Source: Mucilaginibacter sp. (GTDB lineage Bacteria; Bacteroidota; Bacteroidia; Sphingobacteriales; Sphingobacteriaceae). Taken from it: a stretch of DNA of 64,000 nt. Positions 25,740 through 34,126 of the stretch are shown piece after piece. The stretch is taken from the NCBI GenBank assembly GCA_028288305.1, contig JAQBOA010000064.1, positions 38,826-102,825 of the forward strand, written 5' to 3'. The notes under the pieces were generated by a model. The model worked only from the letters and a program-made list of their open reading frames with translations. It ran no database searches and was not told the DNA's origin. The stretch's first letter is position 1, and each line of letters opens with the position of its first letter. The position numbers and the translations under genes were made by a program.

Positions 25740-26621
25740 CTACTTAAAAAACTTGTTCAGTATATTTTTTACTTTTTTGATATATCGTTTTGATTCACCT
25801 ATCGGCTTAAGGTTTTTCCATTTTGTCTGATCTAAATAGCTAAAGAAGATTCTTTTAAACTCCGGACTATTATCATATGACTTATAAATGGGTTTGCGTT
25901 GCACAAAATGGATCAAAAACGGGTTTGGATGGTCTATAGTACAGAAATGATTCCACAAAGGATCCAGTTCTAACCATTGATTAGCCAACACTACATTTAA
26001 ACCATACTGATCAGGATAATTTAAATGCTTTTTATTATGATCAATACACTCAATAATTTTTTCTGTTACATTTTGGTCCCGCCATTTACGGGTATTCATT
26101 AATATTAATCCTGTGTTAAAATACCTTGTATCTCCCGGTAAACCCAATTCCTTATAATTTAAAATACCGCCCCAGGAGTTATCGAAGGTAATGATACGCG
26201 GATCCAAAACCGCCCCCACAACATAATTGCTAAGATCATTTTCAAACAAAAGGGTGATATCCTTTTGAACAATCATGTCTACATCCAGGTACAATACCTT
26301 TTCAACCTCTTCGGGAATAAAATATGGAATAAATAACCGCATATAGATATTTAATGGATAAGAGCTCCTGTCCGTCGGCATTTTCATTCCATCGGGGATT
26401 ACCCCATTCATGCTCTTCCATATTAAAGATGTAATATCCTGGTTAATGGATTGCTGTAATTTTTTCTTACTCCCAGCGCTTACATTATCTTCAATAATAA
26501 AAATATTTATTTTTTGACCTGGACGAATATTTGCTTCAATCGATTTGATTAATGCAGCCAGCAAAATAATGTAATGGTTATCGCTGGCAACAACAATATT
26601 CAGAGGTTTTAAATTAATCAT
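25740..26621 (-). CDS. Glycosyltransferase family 8
   Basis: The 293-residue protein matches GT8: LNIVVASDNHYIILLAALIKSIEANI at the start, INIFIIEDNVSAGSKKKLQQSI, SYPLNIYMRLFIPYFIPEEVEKVLYLDVDMIVQKD with the metal-binding DVD motif (about residue 112), RYFNTGLILMNTRKWR, and HYP/QYGLNVV with IHFVQRKPI at the end. Members are retaining transferases for lipopolysaccharide or glycan synthesis. It is the last gene of the leftward EPS operon, 9 bp after the GT4 gene. Confidence 0.92.
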   Translation of the reverse strand: MINLKPLNIVVASDNHYIILLAALIKSIEANIRPGQKINIFIIEDNVSAGSKKKLQQSINQDITSLIWKSMNGVIPDGMKMPTDRSSYPLNIYMRLFIPYFIPEEVEKVLYLDVDMIVQKDITLLFENDLSNYVVGAVLDPRIITFDNSWGGILNYKELGLPGDTRYFNTGLILMNTRKWRDQNVTEKIIECIDHNKKHLNYPDQYGLNVVLANQWLELDPLWNHFCTIDHPNPFLIHFVQRKPIYKSYDNSPEFKRIFFSYLDQTKWKNLKPIGESKRYIKKVKNILNKFFK

Positions 26622-26630
26622 ATAAATATT

Positions 26631-27839
26631 TTAATTTGAGAGATCTGTAATACGCCTATAAATCTCTTTCACACTGTTTTCCCATGTATGCGACATTGCA
26701 AAATCTGCCCTTGCCTGCGGTAAATGTTGATCATTTTCTTCAAGAGATTTGGTAATCATCGTAATATAATCCTCTTTTGAAGTTGCAAGGTATACATGGT
26801 CGCTAAAAATACTCATGCCTTCTGTTTTTGTTGCTACCACAGGTTTGCCCGTAGCTAAATACTCGTCAATTTTCCGGGGATAGTTTCCAATCGTTACCTC
26901 ATTTACAATCTGCGGGTTAATACAAACATTAAACGAATGAATGTAAGCAGGAAGCTCAGAAGGATTTTTTGAACCTAAAAAATGAATATTTGAAATCTGA
27001 TGTAAATCGCTTCTTTTAAACTCTTCGTCTTCCGGACCAACTAAAACAATGCTCCATTCGGGTTTTTGTTTTGCAATATATTCAAGTAACTTAATATCCA
27101 GGCGTATACTTTGTAATGCACCCACATATCCAATTATGGGCCCGGGTAGTTTAATAATATCATCGGGGGTCTGTTGATCCAGCTTTATATTAAACGTTTC
27201 CAATTCGCAGCCCTGCCCAACATAAAATGAATTTTTATTGTACTTTTTACAATGGTTTGCCAGGTAAGTGGAATTTGCCACACAGAGGTCGCTCTTTTTA
27301 ATCAGCAGCGGTTCCAGTTTCTGCCCATGAAGTTTCCAATAATCAACCCCTAATAAATAATCCCTTGAGTAGTATATGCTTATTGCCGGATTTAATAATT
27401 CCTTTAAATAAAAACACCTGAAAATATCATTATCATTAAACAGGATAATGTTCTTAAACCCAAGCTTGTTTATACCCTTGGTTATTGAATTTGCAAATCT
27501 TTTATTATTAACTTTATTTAGCCAGTTATATAAAACATCGTTCTTAATCCAGTTGATTGATTCAATGAGCTCATCAGGATAGTAATTCCATAAGTTTTCT
27601 TTGATGGTTAAAATACTATCTGTTGATTTATTGATCACCTCAATCCTTTTTTTAACTTTCGGATCGTTTTTGTGCTTAAGCTTTGAAATCCTGTCAAGCG
27701 GGGAATTAACATACAAAACCCGGTTATGCCTGCTAAATTCCTCAGCTATATTTTTGCAATTGCTTCCTATTTCAGTGTCCCAGGGTTGTTGGCCAACAAT
27801 TACTATATCCCGGTTTTTGATGATATAACTATCGATCAT
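26631..27839 (-). CDS. GT4-type glycosyltransferase
   Basis: The 402-residue protein has a GT-B fold. The N-terminal part includes DIVIVGQQPWDTEIGSNCKNIAEEFSRHNRVLYVNSPLDR, and the C-terminal nucleotide-sugar domain has PGPIIGYVGALQSIRLDIKLLEYIAKQKPEWSIVLVGPEDE, NIHFLGSKNPSELPAYIHSFNVCINPQI and PRKIDEYLATGKPVVATKTEGM. The conserved Glu of KIDEYLATGKPVVAT is the usual donor-site residue. It lacks membrane helices. It probably adds one sugar of the repeat unit. It lies between the Wzy-like gene (20 bp upstream) and the GT8 gene. Confidence 0.88.
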   Translation of the reverse strand: MIDSYIIKNRDIVIVGQQPWDTEIGSNCKNIAEEFSRHNRVLYVNSPLDRISKLKHKNDPKVKKRIEVINKSTDSILTIKENLWNYYPDELIESINWIKNDVLYNWLNKVNNKRFANSITKGINKLGFKNIILFNDNDIFRCFYLKELLNPAISIYYSRDYLLGVDYWKLHGQKLEPLLIKKSDLCVANSTYLANHCKKYNKNSFYVGQGCELETFNIKLDQQTPDDIIKLPGPIIGYVGALQSIRLDIKLLEYIAKQKPEWSIVLVGPEDEEFKRSDLHQISNIHFLGSKNPSELPAYIHSFNVCINPQIVNEVTIGNYPRKIDEYLATGKPVVATKTEGMSIFSDHVYLATSKEDYITMITKSLEENDQHLPQARADFAMSHTWENSVKEIYRRITDLSN

Positions 27840-27859
27840 TGAGTATCAAATAATTGGGG

Positions 27860-29380
27860 TTAATTAGTAATGAGCATTATCTTTTGTTCCTGCTTTTCTT
27901 TATCAAGCCGTAAAAGGACAGTTAGTAATGCCATCTCAAAAGAGAAATACACATTTGAAGGGAATTGAACCAAAGCTTCCTGCGGGAAGTTAGCTATGTT
28001 GTAAGCAAAAATTATCAAAACCATTCCTAAACAATAAGTTTTAAGCTCGGGGTCTTTAATCAGGTAATAATTATTAATGCCGGTTTTTAATGCAGTAAAC
28101 ATTAATAAACAGAAAATAAACAGCCCGATCCACCCTAACTCAACTGCTACCCTGATATAACCACTATCCGGCGGAAAGTTTGCCAGGTAAGAGTTTGGTG
28201 CAAAGCGTTGCCCCCATATTCCGGTAGCACCCAAACCGCCACCAACCGGGTGCGACAATATATAAGGTTGAATGCGCTTTTGATTATCTTTTCTTAAATT
28301 GTATGAATTATCATTATTTGGATGAAAAGCTGTTTGGAAACGCGCCAGGTTAGGGTCGCTGGTAGGCACATTAATAAGAAAGATAAGGAATGCTGCTGCA
28401 AAGCAAGTAAATATCAAAACTTTACGATTGTAATTTAAAACAGCAAACAATAATAAAGCCGCCGGGATCAGCACATTAGCACCCCTTGTTCCTGAATATA
28501 GGCTGGAGATTTGAAAAGAAGCAACTAAAAATATAAGAATAACTTTTTTCCATACGGGTAATTTTCCAGCTATTAATGCAATACAAAATATGCTGGCCAT
28601 TGACATATTATAAGCGAAAGATACCGGATCGGAAAAGATGGAAAATTTTCGCCAGTGGCCTCCAATAAATAATAAATTAACAATGTTAGGGTCGGAATGT
28701 AAATAAACTTTCTCCGCGTTCGAAAAGCCTATGAATTCCTGTTTAAATGCATAAATAGCTGCAAAAAAGCTCAAAGCAAGCCAAACCTTAAATATAAGCT
28801 TTATAAATTTTATCGACCTGATATTATATAGGAACACAAAATAGCTAAGCAATACAATGGCAACAGTGCGTATAGTATAAAGCCATGCTGCCCGCGCCTC
28901 TGTTACAGGGTTTAATACCTCAAGCACATTGTATCCTATCCAAATTAGTATCATGGTGCTTACCGGCCCCTTTAGCATTTCCCAGTTTTTCTCTTTTTTT
29001 TGCCTTATCAATAAACCAATCATCAAAAGAGCCTGTATAACATCCATTATTATACCTACCGGACCTGTTACTCCTATCCGCCAAAGGAAAAAAAGCAGGT
29101 AGGCCATGATCAATAAAACCATTATACCAAACTCAGGGTACACAACGATAGCATAAACAGAAGGCAGGCCAATTACTGTAATTAAAAAAAGCGCTCCGAA
29201 AACAATCCCAAACTTGCTGATGCCTACTGCAATAAGTATTGATAGAAGGATGAGGGAAGTAATACCAACAGGATTAAAAAGCTTTTCTAACAGAACAGTT
29301 TTTTTAAAGTTCTGAGAAAAACCTTTGCTTTTTTTCGATAAAAGCAATATCCGTGATCCTTGTTCTGGTAAGTTATTCAC
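27860..29380 (-). CDS. O-antigen ligase/Wzy-like polymerase
   Basis: The 506-residue protein has about 11-12 membrane helices and the periplasmic loop typical of the Wzy_C/O-antigen ligase family, GGGLGATGIWGQRFAP and LANFPPDSGYIRVAVELGWIGL (about residues 390-425). In this locus its most likely job is polymerising flipped repeat units in the periplasm. The start is a GTG at 29378-29380, overlapping by one base the TAG of a short upstream gene, so translation is probably coupled. The first 45 residues are cytoplasmic and basic. Confidence 0.87.
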   Translation of the reverse strand: MNNLPEQGSRILLLSKKSKGFSQNFKKTVLLEKLFNPVGITSLILLSILIAVGISKFGIVFGALFLITVIGLPSVYAIVVYPEFGIMVLLIMAYLLFFLWRIGVTGPVGIIMDVIQALLMIGLLIRQKKEKNWEMLKGPVSTMILIWIGYNVLEVLNPVTEARAAWLYTIRTVAIVLLSYFVFLYNIRSIKFIKLIFKVWLALSFFAAIYAFKQEFIGFSNAEKVYLHSDPNIVNLLFIGGHWRKFSIFSDPVSFAYNMSMASIFCIALIAGKLPVWKKVILIFLVASFQISSLYSGTRGANVLIPAALLLFAVLNYNRKVLIFTCFAAAFLIFLINVPTSDPNLARFQTAFHPNNDNSYNLRKDNQKRIQPYILSHPVGGGLGATGIWGQRFAPNSYLANFPPDSGYIRVAVELGWIGLFIFCLLMFTALKTGINNYYLIKDPELKTYCLGMVLIIFAYNIANFPQEALVQFPSNVYFSFEMALLTVLLRLDKEKQEQKIMLITN

Positions 29381-29529
29381 TAAAGAAACATTATTTTAAT
29401 TAAAAAAAAGAACACACTTATAAATGCTACTATAAGTGCGACAATCCTGGTTATTCTTTCTGTTTTAAGCTTTAAAACTTCATTTACTTCACCCCTATTA
29501 ACTATCTTTTTTTCAGGCTCTACTCTCAT
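29380..29529 (-). CDS. Small single-helix membrane protein in the EPS operon
   Basis: This 49-codon gene reads MRVEPEKKIVNRGEVNEVLK..., has a charged N-terminus of about 28 residues and one hydrophobic helix near the C-terminus (IVALIVAFISVFFFLIKIMF). Its ATG (29527-29529) overlaps the last codons of the GT2 gene and its TAG overlaps the GTG of the Wzy-like gene by one base. This overlap at both ends argues for a real, coupled gene instead of spacer. The function is unknown; a helper of the polymerase or the neighbouring membrane GT2 is a guess from position only. Confidence 0.65.
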   Translation of the reverse strand: MRVEPEKKIVNRGEVNEVLKLKTERITRIVALIVAFISVFFFLIKIMFL

Positions 29530-30703
29530 CGCTTTTTACAATTAATTCAATGGTAGTGTTATGATAATGTTTAGTTGCAACTGAACGCTTGTTAGCACTG
29601 CGGACTTTTAACAAGGATACTACCTGGAAGAAAATAAATTTGGGAATATTGACCAATGACTGATATATACGTTTATCAGTATCTGATTTCTGTAAAGCAA
29701 TATAAAAACCTGTTATAAATATTAAAAAGCCTGATATCCAGACGGCAACTAAAAGAGGAGAAATAAAAATATTTACAGTTAAACAAAACAGTGATAAAAG
29801 AAGAAATATAAACAGAGGGGGTCTTAACAAAATCAAACCAAATAAAAACTGGTTCCAGCTGGGTTTAGTAATCGCTTTACCTATCAATGTAAAGCCTAAA
29901 GAAAAATATTTAAACCAGGTATTTATCCACCTGGAGCGCTGGTTTACCAGCTGATCAGATTGGCTGGTTTTCTCATCATAAACAATTGCTTTCCCGGTAA
30001 AGGCTATCTTTAAATCCCTGCCAACAATTGCGGCCTGGAGCACTTTGTCAAAACCGGCTCCTGTAACATCTCTTTGTTCAAGGCACTCACGATAAAGGTT
30101 AGTAGTAAAAGCCATGCCCGAACCGGCAAGTGTTGCTGATGATCCCGCTTTAGACAATATTTTTCCATCATAAAAATGGTAATAAATATCCCGCGCTGCA
30201 TCAAGGCAGGCATAAGTTGTATTCAAGTTTTTTGCTTCACGAATACCCTGAACAGCCAGGAACCCTTTATTGAAATATTGATTTAATTCGTCAAGGTATT
30301 CAGGATGAACCAGATTATCGCTATCAATAATTGTTAAAAGGTTATGATTGCGCCGAAAATTCCCGATAGCATAAAAGTGCGATCTTGTATTACTTGCCAG
30401 GGTTGTTTCCGGCCGTAAAACTATTACGCGCTCATCATTAAACCGTAACCCGCTTATATCACATTTATCAGCTACAATATAAATAAGATAGTTCTGGTAG
30501 TTAAGTTTTAATAAGGATTTTACTACTTCGGGTATATGGGTTACCTGTTCATAAGCTGTCACAATAATTGCATAATCAGCATCAATTACCTGTAATTTTT
30601 GTTCTTTATCTTTTTTGAAAAAGGTAAACAAATACAGTAGCAAAGGAAGAACCAGGTTATATCCAATCAATATTTGAAACAATATCCATATCAACCAAAT
30701 CAT
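29513..30703 (-). CDS. Membrane glycosyltransferase family 2
   Basis: The 396-residue protein has an N-terminal membrane helix, a GT2 domain (ADYAIIVTAYEQVTHIPEVVKSLLKLNYQNYLIYIVADKCD; NLLTIIDSDNLVHPEYLDELN with a DSDN metal site near residue 127) and a QxxRW-like motif LVNQRSRWINTWFKYFSLGF, followed by two or three helices (about 285-345). This plan is that of processive or lipid-directed GT2 synthases. The C-terminal tail is cytoplasmic. It follows the Wzc-like gene by 39 bp and overlaps the small membrane gene. Confidence 0.88.
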   Translation of the reverse strand: MIWLIWILFQILIGYNLVLPLLLYLFTFFKKDKEQKLQVIDADYAIIVTAYEQVTHIPEVVKSLLKLNYQNYLIYIVADKCDISGLRFNDERVIVLRPETTLASNTRSHFYAIGNFRRNHNLLTIIDSDNLVHPEYLDELNQYFNKGFLAVQGIREAKNLNTTYACLDAARDIYYHFYDGKILSKAGSSATLAGSGMAFTTNLYRECLEQRDVTGAGFDKVLQAAIVGRDLKIAFTGKAIVYDEKTSQSDQLVNQRSRWINTWFKYFSLGFTLIGKAITKPSWNQFLFGLILLRPPLFIFLLLSLFCLTVNIFISPLLVAVWISGFLIFITGFYIALQKSDTDKRIYQSLVNIPKFIFFQVVSLLKVRSANKRSVATKHYHNTTIELIVKSDESRA

Positions 30704-30742
30704 TGTTATTTATTAAGAGGTTTTAGTGATTATTAATTCTAA

Positions 30743-32884
30743 TTAAGCTACCTGTTCAAGGTTTAAAACCCAGCCCATGAACTTTCCATTAAGGCCTTTA
30801 AGATATTCTATTGGTTGTTTCGAGGTTTCATCTATATTTTCTCCTGCTTCAAATACTGATAATATTTTATCGGAAAAATTAACCCACTCTTTAGATTTGT
30901 TTAAAGTATCTAACGCCGACGCTTCAATAATTATAATATCAAATTTGGCTTTTAGTATTGCAAATTTTTCTGCTATCTGGTGTTCATTTCCTAATTCAAA
31001 AATGGAAATATCGTTTCCTTTATTACCCAGGATTTTGATTTCAGACTTATCAGCTAAAAACGAAGCCTCATTACTTCCGTTTAAAAAGTCTTCCAGGTAA
31101 TATTTTGGTTTCGCGAATTCAGTGATTCCAGGGTTACTAAAATTACCGTCGATTAATAATACTTTTTTATTTACAGCCGACCATGCATAAGCAAGATTTA
31201 TAGCAGTGAATGTTTTACCTTCAGCTTTAGTGATGCTGTTAATAAGCAGTACCTTATGGTTTAAAAGCTCACTGTCGGCCTCAAACCTTAGCGATTGCAT
31301 TAAATTTTTAAATTGCTTTATTTCACCGTCCGGAGAGGTATTGCTCCAAATAGATTGCGGATCAATTGATTTCCCTTTCAATTGATTTATATTACCTAAA
31401 ACCGGCACATTTGTTCTGTTTGCAAGCTCTGCAGGGTTTTTAATTGTATCATCAAAAAAGTAAATTAAAAAGAATACGGCTATACATAATAAAAAGCTTA
31501 CCACTCCACCTATAAGTACAATCAGCATTTTTTTTGATGATTGCGCAAGTCCGGGTTCAGCGGCTTCAATTACTCTTAGCTTTATATTATATTTTGAAAC
31601 CATATTGGTTTGGTTATACTTTTGAAGAATTTCAAGATATTCCTGGCTGGCTACTGATACGGCACCTTCTAATGCCTGTATAGTACCCTCGTGTGGAACA
31701 AGGTTATCAAATTGTTTATGAAGCCTGTCAAGCTCCTTATCAATTGTTTTAACACTATTTTTCGCCAACTCATATTGTATCTCTAATGCTGACTTTTGGT
31801 CAACCAGGTTTTGTTTGGATGTTAAGGGGTTTAATATGTATTTATCCGACAGTTTCTCACTTTGCGATGAAATAACCCTGGTTAAAGAGTCGATCTGTTT
31901 TTTATATTTTGGATCAAAATTACTTTGCACGTATTCATCATCAACCTTCTCCAATTGAGTCCTGTTTAATGAAATCTGCTGGCTAACAATTACTTTCGCA
32001 CTTTCTATATATTGGCGTTTATTAGGATCAAACTTTTTGTCAATGCTGTTAATAGCAGCACGGGTTGATTGAATGTTTTTCTCAACCTCTTCCTTCCGGG
32101 TTTCAAAGTCAGCCATTTGTGCATATATGCTCTTCGCTTTCTCATTCAGATTAAGAACATGGTTTTCGATTTTATAAGCCTTCAATGCAGCCATTCTTTT
32201 ATTTAGGGAATCTTCCTTTGCTTTTAAAAGAGCACCTAAAAAGCCAACCGCTTTTTTCTGATTATCTCTAACCAAAACGGTGTAATAATTAATAAATTCA
32301 TTACAAAGTGTGTTGACTACATCCGCAGACAAATCAGGATTTCCTGATTCAAACTGAACCTGTATATAATCACTGCTTTGTATTCTGTAAATGCTAAGAT
32401 TGTTAAGCAGCGATTGCTCATCATAATGCATAGATACGAGCACTTCATTCAATCCTTTTTGATCAGGGACATTTAAAGAGAGGTCCTCTCGCTTTTTAAA
32501 CTTTTCAGAAAATACTTGTAAAGCATGCTGCCTGGCATCCGAATTTAACTGACTAAATAATTTACTTGGATTTGAATAGGGCTCTTTACTTGTAAGGTCA
32601 TGTATAATAAGACTGTAAGAAACCTGGCTTAATATTCTTTTTGAATGAAGCATTTCCAGCAGATTGCTGAATTCCTGGTTTACTTTTGATTCCTGAACAT
32701 CAGCTTCATCGTTAAATATTTTTTGATTCTGATCTGCCAGACCCGTGGCTAATTTGGCTTGTGAATAATATTTACTGGTTTGGTTACGAACCAGTAAATA
32801 AGTAATAAGCATACCAATTATAGGAATTAACACTATAGTATACTTGTGCCTTTTTAAAAGTTTGAAAAAATTGCTAAATTCCAT
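30743..32884 (-). CDS. Wzc-like chain-length/tyrosine-kinase-type protein
   Basis: The 713-residue protein has the Wzz/Wzc plan: helix 1 (about 15-32), a long periplasmic coiled-coil region, helix 2 (about 455-477), and a cytoplasmic BY-kinase-like domain. The ATP site reads VLLINSITKAEGKTFTAINLAYAWS (Walker A-like) and VLLIDGNFSNP (Walker A'). The Walker B position is IIIEASAL, with Glu in place of the usual Asp, and no C-terminal Tyr cluster is present, so autophosphorylation of the classic kind is doubtful. It should control polymer length and couple to export. Its ATG directly abuts the stop of the TolC-like gene. Confidence 0.88.
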   Translation of the reverse strand: MEFSNFFKLLKRHKYTIVLIPIIGMLITYLLVRNQTSKYYSQAKLATGLADQNQKIFNDEADVQESKVNQEFSNLLEMLHSKRILSQVSYSLIIHDLTSKEPYSNPSKLFSQLNSDARQHALQVFSEKFKKREDLSLNVPDQKGLNEVLVSMHYDEQSLLNNLSIYRIQSSDYIQVQFESGNPDLSADVVNTLCNEFINYYTVLVRDNQKKAVGFLGALLKAKEDSLNKRMAALKAYKIENHVLNLNEKAKSIYAQMADFETRKEEVEKNIQSTRAAINSIDKKFDPNKRQYIESAKVIVSQQISLNRTQLEKVDDEYVQSNFDPKYKKQIDSLTRVISSQSEKLSDKYILNPLTSKQNLVDQKSALEIQYELAKNSVKTIDKELDRLHKQFDNLVPHEGTIQALEGAVSVASQEYLEILQKYNQTNMVSKYNIKLRVIEAAEPGLAQSSKKMLIVLIGGVVSFLLCIAVFFLIYFFDDTIKNPAELANRTNVPVLGNINQLKGKSIDPQSIWSNTSPDGEIKQFKNLMQSLRFEADSELLNHKVLLINSITKAEGKTFTAINLAYAWSAVNKKVLLIDGNFSNPGITEFAKPKYYLEDFLNGSNEASFLADKSEIKILGNKGNDISIFELGNEHQIAEKFAILKAKFDIIIIEASALDTLNKSKEWVNFSDKILSVFEAGENIDETSKQPIEYLKGLNGKFMGWVLNLEQVA

Positions 32885-33574
32885 CTATTTTATATTTTCA
32901 AGTTTAGTACCGAGTAACTCTTCAATATCTGCCTTTGATAAATAAAGATTTGTTTCAGCATCTATTTTTATTGTTTTGTGGTTTATTAAATCGTTCTGAG
33001 ATTTATTTAAATTTTCAAATGTTTCTTCACCCTTCTCAAATCTGTATTTCATATCCTTAAATGAGCTTTCAGCTTCCTGCAATGAGGTTATTTGAAGTTT
33101 TAATTGCGCCTGGCGCTGTAAATAGATATAATACCTTTTTTTCACTTCCGTTTCCAGATTGATTGTGTATTCATCCTGGTCATGCTTTGCAATTTGAAAT
33201 TCCTCCTTCGCCTGGCGTACCATGTAGGGTTGTTGAATTAATGTACCCACGTTTAGAAATATACCCGCCTGAAAACCCTGGTAATAGCTTGTGCCCGGAT
33301 TTACAGGGTTAATTTTGGCTTGTCCCGGTTGATAAACATAGGAAAGAGTTATGGCGTTAAATAATGACGCTTTGGTTTTTGATATAACATCAGAAGCAAT
33401 ATTTACGCGGTTCTGATAGCTTTTTACCTTTGGGTAATTGGCTTTAGCGGTATCAATAAGTTTTTTAATATAATTACCTGAAATGCCGGGAAGTATTGTT
33501 TCCTGGGCTAAACTGGATTTATTTAGAAAAAGAATAAAAAGAATGAAAATCAGAAATACCTTTTTATGTGACAT
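32885..33574 (-). CDS. Single-repeat TolC-like outer-membrane protein
   Basis: The 229-residue protein has a signal peptide (about residues 1-23, ending SSLAQ) and then one helix-strand-strand-helix unit of the outer-membrane efflux protein family: YIKKLIDTAKANYPKVKSYQNRVNIASDVISKTKASLF, a strand NAITLSYVYQPG, a second strand YYQGFQAGIFLNVG, and long helices with IQQPYMVRQAKEEFQIA. TolC proteins normally have two such repeats (over 400 residues), so this is half-size, with no sign of a frame break. It is the first gene of the leftward EPS operon, in the place where a Wza-type export protein would be expected. Confidence 0.82.
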   Translation of the reverse strand: MSHKKVFLIFILFILFLNKSSLAQETILPGISGNYIKKLIDTAKANYPKVKSYQNRVNIASDVISKTKASLFNAITLSYVYQPGQAKINPVNPGTSYYQGFQAGIFLNVGTLIQQPYMVRQAKEEFQIAKHDQDEYTINLETEVKKRYYIYLQRQAQLKLQITSLQEAESSFKDMKYRFEKGEETFENLNKSQNDLINHKTIKIDAETNLYLSKADIEELLGTKLENIK

Positions 33575-33638
33575 CGGTTTTGAAATAACAATTTTTTGTT
33601 TTGTAAGGAAATTAAGTTGATTTTTCCTTATAGCTATC

Positions 33639-33712
33639 TTAACTTAACTAATAATATTTAACTTAATTAATAATAAATTTTAAATGAAAGTTATATTTAA
33701 CTTCCTATTATT
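33639..33712. repeat. Tandem repeats in the EPS operon promoter region
   Basis: TTAACTTAACTAATAATAT (33639-33657) is followed directly by TTAACTTAATTAATAATAA (33658-33676), and a weaker copy starts at 33697 (TTAACTTCCTATTATT). The copies lie 65-140 bp upstream of the TolC-like gene. They look like direct-repeat operator sites. Confidence 0.55.
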
Positions 33713-33901
33713 CTTTTTGTTAAAAGCAGGTATACGCTGGGATAATTATTTAGTTGCTTATAATTGAGATACTTTCACGATTGTTGGAGTAGTTGATAGC
33801 TTGCCGGGCTTACATCTGCCAAAAGGCGGATGTAGTTCGGGTTGTTGATCTGATATATCAAAAATCACATGCCACTATCAGAATGCTATATCCGGAATTA
33901 A

Positions 33902-33961
33902 ATTTTGAAATCTGAAAAATAGTCCTTTCCTTTATTGCGTAAAATTTACGGAATAAGATTT
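33902..33961. promoter_or_regulatory. Conserved upstream block with 25-bp palindrome (copy 1)
   Basis: About 60 bp here match the stretch at 39348-39407 with few differences. The block holds the palindrome TTATTGCGT-aaaattt-ACGGAATAA at 33932-33956. It ends 166 bp before the ThuA fusion gene. The long conserved flank beyond the palindrome suggests that promoter and operator were copied or conserved together. Confidence 0.72.
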
Positions 33962-34126
33962 TTGTTTAAGATTTAATATGTCTGAATTTTCCTTAAGCCG
34001 ATGAGATTTTAAAAAATATATCTTTTAAATACCTCTATAAAAACCGTATCTATCCGCTTTTTTACATAAGAAACATCATTATTCTAACTATAAACAATTA
34101 TATTTCCCGCATCAAATAAACCAAAT

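Larger units (their letters stand above)
33575..34126. other. Divergent control region between EPS and sugar-oxidation loci
   Basis: No gene was found in 552 bp. It holds the promoter side of the leftward EPS operon, with tandem TTAACTTAA-type repeats (33639-33712), and the upstream region of the rightward ThuA fusion gene, with a conserved block at 33902-33961 that recurs at 39348-39407. Confidence 0.6.

Noticed and set aside
30743-32884. Frameshift or degradation of the Wzc-like gene
   Set aside because: The frame is intact over 713 codons, both helices and the nucleotide site are in order; the missing Tyr tail is probably a subtype feature.
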